From positions 1 through 13,107 of the forward strand of contig MSJH02000341.1 of NCBI GenBank assembly GCA_001931875.2: a stretch of DNA of 13,107 bases, in the 5' to 3' direction. The notes beneath the pieces were generated by a model. The model had not been told where the DNA came from. It saw nothing but the letters and a program-made list of their open reading frames with translations, and searched no databases. The DNA comes from Byssochlamys sp. IMV 00236. Lineage: Eukaryota; Ascomycota; Eurotiomycetes; Eurotiales; Thermoascaceae. Numbering within the stretch: the first letter of the stretch is position 1; the number at the start of each line of letters is the position of its first letter. The position numbers and the translations under genes were made by a program. Shown one piece after another: positions 6,605-13,107 of the stretch.

Positions 6605-9600
6605 ATACGATCAGCAGAACCCAACAAGTGCCTTCTATCAGGAAGACACCCTCGATTACTTCCATCAGCCAAAGTCATCCAAGTCCGATCCAGCAGACAG
6701 TGAGTGTTACGAGACGAAAGGTAGGCCACAGCAAATATGAAAACACATCGATGGTCAAATCATTTCAAAATGTCGAACCTGTGCCACTGCCGACGATGAT
6801 CGCACAAGAGAGTATGGAAGAACTAGCTGGCCGACAGATGCTTCCCTCGATTCGACGAGAGATACCATTCAAGGTAGTTGACTTGCAGGACGACAAGCTG
6901 GATCCCAGTCAGTTTGAGTCACTGGCCGAACTCTTTCGACACCGAGCGTCCAACAGCCAAGGAAGGATCATTCCGGCATTTACTCTGGTAGATCATCGCG
7001 GAAAGGAGATCACGTCGCTTACATGGGAGAAGCTCTCAGTACGTGCTGAAAAGGTAGCGATGGTCATCCGAGACAAGTCTGGACTTCAAGTAGGAGATCG
7101 TATCGCGCTGAGCTATCGAAGATCAGAGATGATTGATTTCATTGTTGCTCTGATCGGTTGTTTCCTAGCGGGCATGGTGGCTGTTCCGATCAACAGCACG
7201 GACGAGCTATCTGAGCTCTGGTTCATCTTGCGTGTGACAAATGTCCATTTAGTGCTGACAACAGATGGTAATCTCAAAGCGTTGACCAAGATGCTCAAGG
7301 CCAAGAATGTGGATTTCCCCAAGGATGTCGATTGGTGGCCAACCAACGATTTTGGATCGCTTTATGCGCACCAGCTAAAGACAGGCAAGTACAGTCCGGC
7401 TCGATCTACTCCGTTGGCCTATATCGAGTTCACAAAGTCCATTAATGGCGAGCTCAAGGGCGTCGCTGTCTCGCATCAGTCCATCATGCGAACCTGTCAC
7501 ACCTTTACCGCAGCAACAACCGATACAGTAGTCTCTGTCGCCCCCGACGGTACAGCATCCATCCTTCCTAATTGGGATACTCAAGGTGCAGACACCATCT
7601 TGACTTATTTGGAGCCGCGGCAACAGCTGGGTCTCAATGTCTCTGTGCTTTGCTCAATCTATAATGGGTCTCATACTGTCTTTGCTTCCCCAGTGGTTGT
7701 AGAAACACCTGCCGTATGGATCTATCTTGTATCAAAATACAATGGTAAACTCAAAACTTAAAACTTCCACTCGCTCACTTTTTTTTGTACTAGTGACCAT
7801 CGGATTGGCCAATTATCCGGGTATTTACTATACAGCTAAATACTACCAGCGAAACCCCAAGGAAGTGTCAAATTATAGCAAAAAGGTCACTCCCGACCTA
7901 TCATCACTTCGCATTTTATTTATTGATTCACTTGTTGTAAAGCCAGACATGAACACATTTATCGCCGATCACCTCTTGGCGCCCCTAGGTCAAAAGATGC
8001 TGCAGTCGCCCATCGAAGTCGTCACGCCAATCGCATCTCTGCCAGAACATGCAGGCATGATTGTCGGTTTTCGGGATTATTTGGGGCCCAGTAAGCTCGA
8101 AGAGTACGAACAAGAACAGGGAATGAAAAGGACGATATTTGCATCTGGAAAATCAAGAGACGTTTGGGAGTGTGTCTTGGACGCAAACGAGTTGAGAAGG
8201 AAAAAGGTCGTCGTGCTGGCTACTGCAGAATCAGCTGCTATTTACCGTGAAGAAGAGAAGGATGAGCCTGGCTACGTCAAGGTGGGATCTCATGGATTCC
8301 CATTCCCGACGTCGTCCGTGGCCATTGTGGATCCTGAAACCAACTTACTTTGTCCGTCAGATACTGTCGGTGAAATCTGGATGGACATGGTTTCGCCTCC
8401 GGAGGGGTTCTGGGGGATACCTGCGCTGAACGATTTGGTTTATCGCGCATCTCCTATGGTTGTGCCGCCTGAAACGCTCTATCCTGAGAGCCTGCATCAA
8501 CAGTTTGTCCGAACCGGTCTATTGGGAACCATCATCGGTGGACGGTTGATCGTGTTGGGTCCTTATGAGGAGTGTATACGACAACAACGCTTGGATGAGC
8601 AACTGGGGGCAGAAGAGATTCATATGACCAGTGATTTACTTTCGACGATATCAAAGCGATGCAAACTCGAAGCGTGGTAAGTATATATGTAAGGTATAAT
8701 GACGATTTGTATTAACACAAATGATCAGTACGATATTTTCAATTTATGTCAACCGTCAGCACCTTCCCGTCCTTGCATTAGAATCGGCAACTGAAGATGC
8801 TACAAAACAAGTCGAGCAAGCAACCAATGCCTTGCTTAGCTTCCACGGACTTCGTGTCTTTGCTGCTATCGTTACCGGTAAAGGAGTCCTTCCAAGGCAC
8901 TCAAAGGACGGTCATTCTACTGTTCATCACTTGCTGACAAAACGCCAGTTCCTGTCTGGCCAGCTACCCATTCAATTCATCAAGATGGACGTCGATCGAA
9001 CTGTTTTTAGTGACGCCGCCTCTTTCGACACAAGAAGCAGCGTATGGCAGACATGTATGGTCGCGTATGAGCGTGCACTTGGGTTAAAAGTCATCTCACC
9101 TCGAGCGCGGCCTCAGCATTCAGGCGTAGAGATGATCCAGAATGCTATTGATGAACGATCGAATTACGACCTGTCGAGATTTAGAAATATGGTAGATATC
9201 ATGCTTTGGCGTACTTCTCTTTACCCTGAAGAAAACGCGTTTGTTCTCGTCACGCAGAGCAGCACAAAGCCGATTTCATGGAGAAAGATCAATAATCAGA
9301 TAGCGACGATTGCCAACTACATGGGCAAGAAGCTCGGTATAAAACCAGGCACAAAGGTGATGATCCTGATGCCCTTTGGTATCGATCTTGTTCGATCCAT
9401 CTATGCCTGTTTTGTTTTGGGGCTCGTGCCTGTCATCTGCTCTCCACCGGACACGACACAGACGTTGTCGAAACGTGTGCAGGAAGATGTGACCATGATG
9501 CTGAATGCCGTAGAGGACCTCTCGATCACACACATCATTGTCAACTCACAGTCAGAGGACCTGATACGCAGCAAGATTGTCCATGCCGCCGTCAAGCACG

Positions 9601-11427
9601 CGGTCCAACACGGCCAGACCAAATTGAAGCGACTTCCGGATCACATTGTCAATATTGATAAAGCACCACGGTTCAACAAGCTGTTAGGCCCCGAAAGTGG
9701 ATACTCCGTTCGGTCTGAGTGGACAAGTGATAAGTCGCGTCCAGCCCTGGTCATGATTCATCCGACAGTGAACGAGCTTAAGCAACAGTATGTGGTTTAT
9801 GGTCACGATACGATTGTTGCACAGTGTCGTGCTCAAAAGTTGACATGCCAGATCAGATATCAACGACCGCTCATCGTGACCGGAATCGGAGGATTAGATG
9901 GACTAGGACTGCTGCATGCTGTCTTTTGCGGTGTATACGTTGGTAAGTGAAAGACAAGTGAAACGAACAAACTCGTATTCATATGATGATCAGGTTGTAC
10001 AACCATTTTGATGCCAGCAATCGAGTTCAAGGAAAACCCTGTAGCCTACTTTGAATTGTTATCTAGGAACAAGTGCTCTACTGTATGCGCTAATTATATG
10101 CTATTCGACCAAGCTATCAATCGAATCAATCCTGCTGAGCAGAAACAAATTTCGTTACAAAATACCCAAAACTTTATGCTTACTGTGGCAAGCAGAACAA
10201 AGCCTCGATTCTGTAAGGATAATGACTGCTTTATTACAGTAACTAACTTTTTTTGTCTATACAGATGAAAAGATATCTCGCTTCTTGTCACTTAGCGGGC
10301 TTGAAAGAGAAACGATCAACTCGGTCTACAGTCATGCATATAATCCAATGATCACGACTCGTTCTTATATGCTGATAGAACCTATTTCGTTGATTGCCGA
10401 TTTCGAGTGGCTACGACAAGGCATCGTGCGACCATTATCACAAACAGATGAAGCCTATGGCGTTCTCTTGCACGATTCGGGTATTGTACCCACAAATACG
10501 ATGGTTGCTATTGTCAATCCAGAGACTCTGTCGTTATGTCCTACACATGTCATTGGAGAAATTTGGGTGTCTTCGGACAGTAACGTCAAAGGACTCTATT
10601 CTGCCTCGAACGCTGCTCAGTTTGAGGCTACAATTCAAGGCGCAGATCCTCGTATAAAGTACATGCGGACGGGTGATATTGGTTTTCTGTGGAACGTTCA
10701 GAGGCAAGCTATGGGTGGGTCTGTTGAAGAAGGACAGTGTCTGTATATCCTCGGACACATGAGTGAGGTGATCATGTCGAAAGGGTTGCTTCACTTTGCA
10801 GTAGACATTGAAGAGTCTGTTGAGACCTGTCACCCAAATATTTGGTCTGAAGGATGGTAAGATTGTATACACACTTGTTTATAAAGAACGAATATAAATA
10901 CATACATATAGCTATATCATTCAAATGGGTCTCGAAATTATCGTCGTCGTTGCCGTCAAATCAAGTTCATCTGCATTATCGACTATTCCCCTCATTGTAT
11001 CAGCTATTCTGGAACGTCATGCTTTACTGATTGATACGGTTGTTATCATCACAAAAGACCAGTTACCCAAAAAATATAACGGTGAAAAGAGAAGGAAGAA
11101 GGTCCTGTTGATGTATATGAATAAGGAGCTGTAACGTATTATTTAATCAAAATCAATATGCATCTAACTTTCGTTTTGTATAGATCGGCTATTCACGTAT
11201 GCAGGATCAAGAATCAACATCGGCCTATTCATTTACCAAAATGGAATAGTGTTGCTTCCAACTTGGGAGACGATAGTGCTTCGGTTATATCATTTGGTCA
11301 AACATCTCATGTCAACTTCGATACAGAATCAGCCAGTGTGTACAGATCATTCATGCCTGCATCCACTCGATCTCGAAATTCGAACGGTGCAGAGTCTATT
11401 ACTAGCAGTAACGCACTTCAATCTTAA
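6605..11427 (+). CDS. DIP2: DIP2 catalytic-type part: two FAAL-like AMP-binding domains, seven exons
   Basis: DIP2 proteins carry two fatty-acyl-AMP-ligase-like domains and regulate selected diacylglycerol species in yeast and animals. Exons: 6605-7744, 7794-8676, 8729-9942, 9994-10212, 10265-10856, 10912-11130, 11184-11427. Joined to exon 1 ending at 6044 the product is 1802 aa. Starting instead at the first in-frame ATG (6751) it is 1454 aa. Numbered in the 1802-aa model: a Ser/Thr-Pro linker (300-400), domain 1 (about 403-1100) with a degenerate P-loop region LAYIEFTKS (about 570), GEIWMDM and FVRTGLLG, where the usual RTGD aspartate is Leu (about 920). Domain 2 (about 1123-1700) has GEIWV and an intact MRTGDIG with Asp1589. 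A Ser/Asn-rich tail ends the protein (about 1730-1802). The GTG at 6628 is not a start. All six internal introns carry in-frame stops or shift frame. Confidence 0.9.
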
Positions 11428-11860
11428 GTTCGTCATATGTTGTGTAAAGTAACCATGCTATTATTTAATAATAATTTACCTCCTCCTCACCCTTGTTTTT
11501 ATTGTTGTTGAGGGCGCTTTTTCAAATACTAAGCGAGTGGTACTCAACAAAGCTTTTCAATACGTGGCCTGCTCATGAGCCGAAATATTTTCGATATTCT
11601 TTAATGTAGAATAGGAATATATAAAGTATCCATAGTTATTTCCGCCCTCCTTTTTCTCTGCTTCTTCCTCATTCGAGAAGACAGATATAAAGCAATGCTT
11701 TTGTTTCTGTATTTTAATTGTATATTATACAAGTTCGAACAGCGAAGAGAAGAACAGGTACAACAATCATAGTCACTTAATTCATATGTATTTAGGAAGA
11801 AACTTTATAAATTCGTATTTGACATGCAAATCCTGAACAATCTTAGGTTAGGTAATAACT
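11428..11860. other. Intergenic DNA downstream of DIP2, with a promoter-like segment
   Basis: No sustained ORF. AATAATAA-type AT clusters at about 11460-11477 may serve the DIP2 3' end; there is no perfect AATAAA close to the stop. The notable part is a TATA box, CT-rich tract and ATG at 11620-11697, entered separately. Confidence 0.5.
11620..11772 (+). promoter_or_regulatory. Promoter-like TATA plus CT tract leading into a 25-codon ORF
   Basis: TATAAAG at 11620-11626 is followed by a pyrimidine-rich tract (about 11637-11670) and an ATG at 11695, the same arrangement as at the real genes here. The ORF (11695-11772) begins with a hydrophobic stretch, MLLFLYFNCILY, then charged KFEQRREEQ. A possible intron (GTACAA at 11758 to TTTAG at 11795) leads to a stop after four more codons. 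It may be the first exon of a dead gene, a micropeptide or a noncoding transcript. Confidence 0.2.
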
Positions 11861-11861
11861 T

Positions 11862-11947
11862 TGGTAGTGCAGAAAGCTAATATGAGTTTGTAAAGCGACG
11901 CCACGGGTAGCGTCCAGAGGAAGCACCCTGTAGCATTAGCCTATTTT
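11862..11947 (+). ncRNA. Candidate small structured RNA or SINE-like unit
   Basis: A GC-rich island in AT-rich DNA. TGGTAGTGCAG (11862-11872) is one base off the Pol III box A consensus. GGGTAGCGTCC (11905-11915) partly resembles box B, 32 nt downstream. GCTAAT (11876-11881) can pair with ATTAGC (11935-11940), and GACGC (11897-11901) with GCGTC (11910-11914). A T4 run, the minimal Pol III terminator, is at 11944-11947. It does not fold as a proper tRNA. Each piece alone could be chance. Confidence 0.2.
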
Positions 11948-11968
11948 CTGGTGCATGTAGTGATTGTC

Positions 11969-11985
11969 AAAAAAAAAAAAAAAAA
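11969..11985 (+). repeat. A17 homopolymer
   Basis: Seventeen A residues directly after the GC-rich island, between GATTGTC and GAAGC. It could be the tail of a retroposed sequence: AGAAAGCTAA (11871-11880) before the island loosely resembles AGAAGCTTA after the tract (11985-11993), as an imperfect target-site duplication might. It could also be a simple homopolymer. Confidence 0.85.
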
Positions 11986-12713
11986 GAAGCTTACAGATTA
12001 AAAAATCCTCGTTGTCTTGATGGATGTGTGTGAGGTGATTCTCCAACGCCATACATTGTGGGTAATACTAGGGGCACTGCAAAATCCAAAAAAGGCAATA
12101 CTCTCCCAAACTGCAAAATGCTTTTTTGAAAGGAAACTGAAGGCTGTTCAAGCGAAAAATGCATTATACAATTCGATTTATACGTGGATGCTACAACACA
12201 AAGTGGCATAGTTTATAGGATGTGCTTTTAACAATAGCTTTGTTTGTGCCCCACTGCCCTTATGGGTTATATATCAGCAATCATAATTTATAGTAATACA
12301 TTGAGATGATCTATACTCTGCTCATAACATGTTAACTATTTTGCTTTTAAAAAGTAAAAGAATTGAATTTACGTTGTAAATAGAATCTTTGACCAAAGAA
12401 AACCTAAAAGAGAAGAATAAAAATGTCATCAACGATGCCAAAAGACTTTTAAAGGCTCTGATTGCTACTGTGACGACATTCTCAGGTCGGCTATTGACCA
12501 TCAGAACAAGGGAACAGGCACCCATAAAAACTATCAGATCACCAAATACCAGAGCAGCCTGCAAAGACCTGCAGTAGTAGACGTACCGTTGAGGTATGCA
12601 TTAGCTGAGCCTTGTCAGTTGTCAACTAGCTTATGTATCCCTTTACGCCAGCCAGACAGCAGGAAGCATCATCAACAATCTGTCACAGCTGTGATCTCAT
12701 AACTAGCTTTCAA
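11986..12713. other. Gene-poor DNA, unrecognised short ORFs on both strands
   Basis: Short ORFs of 60-80 codons exist on both strands (for example 12020-12211 plus and 12564-12322 minus, the latter hydrophobic and without an ATG at its start). None shows a domain, a splice-consistent extension or a promoter like those of the real genes. The composition between 12370 and 12700 is more GC-balanced than the flanks, so a decayed gene or transposon fragment is possible but not demonstrable by reading. Confidence 0.4.
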
Positions 12714-12872
12714 CTAAATACTAGCCCCCTGTAAAGATTCCAATCGAATGTCCATAGCTCTCCTTTTGGCTGCCTGAAAGCTTCCAGTTGAGTGATGAAA
12801 CAAATGACCGTTGTCGGTCCAGGACACATATTGAGCATCATAGAAAGAAATTGCATAGAAATCCTTGAACAT
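12714..12872 (-). CDS. Possible minus-strand small protein, 52 aa
   Basis: Read on the minus strand, ATG at 12872 opens a 52-codon frame to 12714. The product begins MFKDFYAISFYDAQYVSW, contains TDNGHLFHHSTG and a basic QAAKRR, and looks protein-like in composition. Upstream on that strand are a CT-rich tract (12914-12960) and a TATA box (12990-12995), the layout of genuine promoters here. Against it: another ATG in a different frame comes first (12880), and there is no known domain. It might be the first exon of a longer or decayed gene. Confidence 0.28.
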   Translation of the reverse strand: MFKDFYAISFYDAQYVSWTDNGHLFHHSTGSFQAAKRRAMDIRLESLQGASI

Positions 12873-12890
12873 GCAATCATCGCCTTGCTG

Positions 12891-12912
12891 GGTAAGTTTA
12901 TAAAAACTTACC
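12891..12912. repeat. Perfect 9-bp inverted repeat with 4-nt loop
   Basis: GGTAAGTTT, loop ATAA, AAACTTACC. Each arm contains the splice-donor consensus GTAAGT, one on each strand. It lies between the minus-strand TATA/CT tract and the 52-aa ORF. It could act as a hairpin in RNA or be a protein-binding palindrome; function unknown. Confidence 0.7.
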
Positions 12913-12989
12913 TTGACCAAAGAGAACAACCAAAAAGAGTAAAAAAGAAAAGAAAGAGAGAAAAAGGGATAAGAGCAAATTTCCCTCTT

Positions 12990-12995
12990 TTTATA
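12990..12995 (-). promoter_or_regulatory. Minus-strand TATA box
   Basis: TATAAAAAG on the minus strand, followed downstream on that strand by a pyrimidine-rich tract (12960-12914) and then the 52-aa ORF. The distance from TATA to CT tract is about 30 nt, as expected for a fungal core promoter. No + strand explanation is apparent. Confidence 0.35.
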
Positions 12996-13107
12996 CCCTT
13001 TTCTTAGTGATGTGAAGTTATTGTTTTCAATAAATAAAGTTTTGCTCCTTTTAAGAAAATTAGGTTTACGCTCACACTTTTGTTTATTTCTAAAGCGTTT
13101 CATGACT

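Noticed and set aside
6628..6630. GTG as a start codon for the AMP-binding part
   Set aside because: The organism is eukaryotic; the frame is open upstream to 6595 and an acceptor TAG at 6604 gives a better explanation.
8247..8429. Second + frame ORF inside DIP2 exon 3
   Set aside because: The overlapping frame carries the family motifs; this is an out-of-frame shadow.
9276..9622. Two minus-strand ORFs opposite DIP2 exon 4
   Set aside because: They are antisense shadows of a GC-richer coding exon with no independent support.
11862..11915. tRNA gene
   Set aside because: Box-like motifs exist, but no acceptor stem, anticodon arm or T-arm can be folded.
12017..12211. ORF on + strand and its minus-strand counterpart (12209-11991)
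   Set aside because: No recognisable domain, no promoter layout, and both strands are equally open, as in random sequence of this composition.
12389..12923. Repeated TTGACCAAAGA at 12389 and 12913
   Set aside because: Only 11 nt match exactly and the flanks diverge quickly; too little to call a repeat family.
1..13107. CRISPR array, prophage, operon or bacterial defence system
   Set aside because: Spliceosomal introns run throughout and there are no regular direct repeats; this is eukaryotic nuclear DNA.

Overview
The window reads as nuclear DNA of an AT-rich filamentous fungus, most likely an early-diverging Mucoromycota/Mucorales type. This is inferred from introns of about 45-60 nt with GTAAGT-like donors and TAG/CAG acceptors, CT-rich tracts before start codons, and the gene families present. 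I could not compare it with any genome. All confidently coding genes lie on the + strand, head to tail, and every splice model below was rebuilt by hand from reading-frame continuity and family motifs.

Layout. 1-29: end of an intron (27 T then AG). 30-1298: 3' exon of serine hydroxymethyltransferase (SHMT), 5' end outside the window. 1511-2224: six-exon glutathione peroxidase-like thiol peroxidase (159 aa). 2385-3360: three-exon alpha/beta-hydrolase of unknown substrate (287 aa). 3489-4538: seven-exon YggS/PLPBP-family PLP-binding protein (242 aa). 4539-5146: AT-rich intergenic DNA ending in a CT-rich promoter. 5147-11427: a DIP2 (disco-interacting protein 2) locus, with a DMAP1-binding domain and long Pro/Gln/Tyr/Ser-rich disordered region (5147-6181) followed by two FAAL-like AMP-binding domains (6605-11427, seven exons). 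11428-13107: no recognised gene, but promoter-like signals, a possible small structured RNA or retroposed element ending in A17, and a possible minus-strand small gene.

Functionally, SHMT supplies one-carbon units and needs PLP; the YggS-family protein handles PLP homeostasis; the peroxidase keeps the Cys36/Cys82 pair of yeast Gpx3-type sensors/peroxidases; DIP2 is linked in yeast and animals to control of specific diacylglycerol pools. I see no evidence that these form one pathway; this is ordinary linear fungal gene order with short spacers.

The point most worth attention is inside DIP2. The DMAP1-domain part ends at a double stop (6179-6184). It is separated from the FAAL-like part by about 420 nt carrying an AATAAA, a 12-mer CRE-like element identical to the one in the peroxidase promoter (reverse orientation), and a perfect 13-nt CA/TG inverted repeat. 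Either the locus is one gene with an intron ten times longer than its other introns, or the classic DIP2 protein is split or made as alternative isoforms here.
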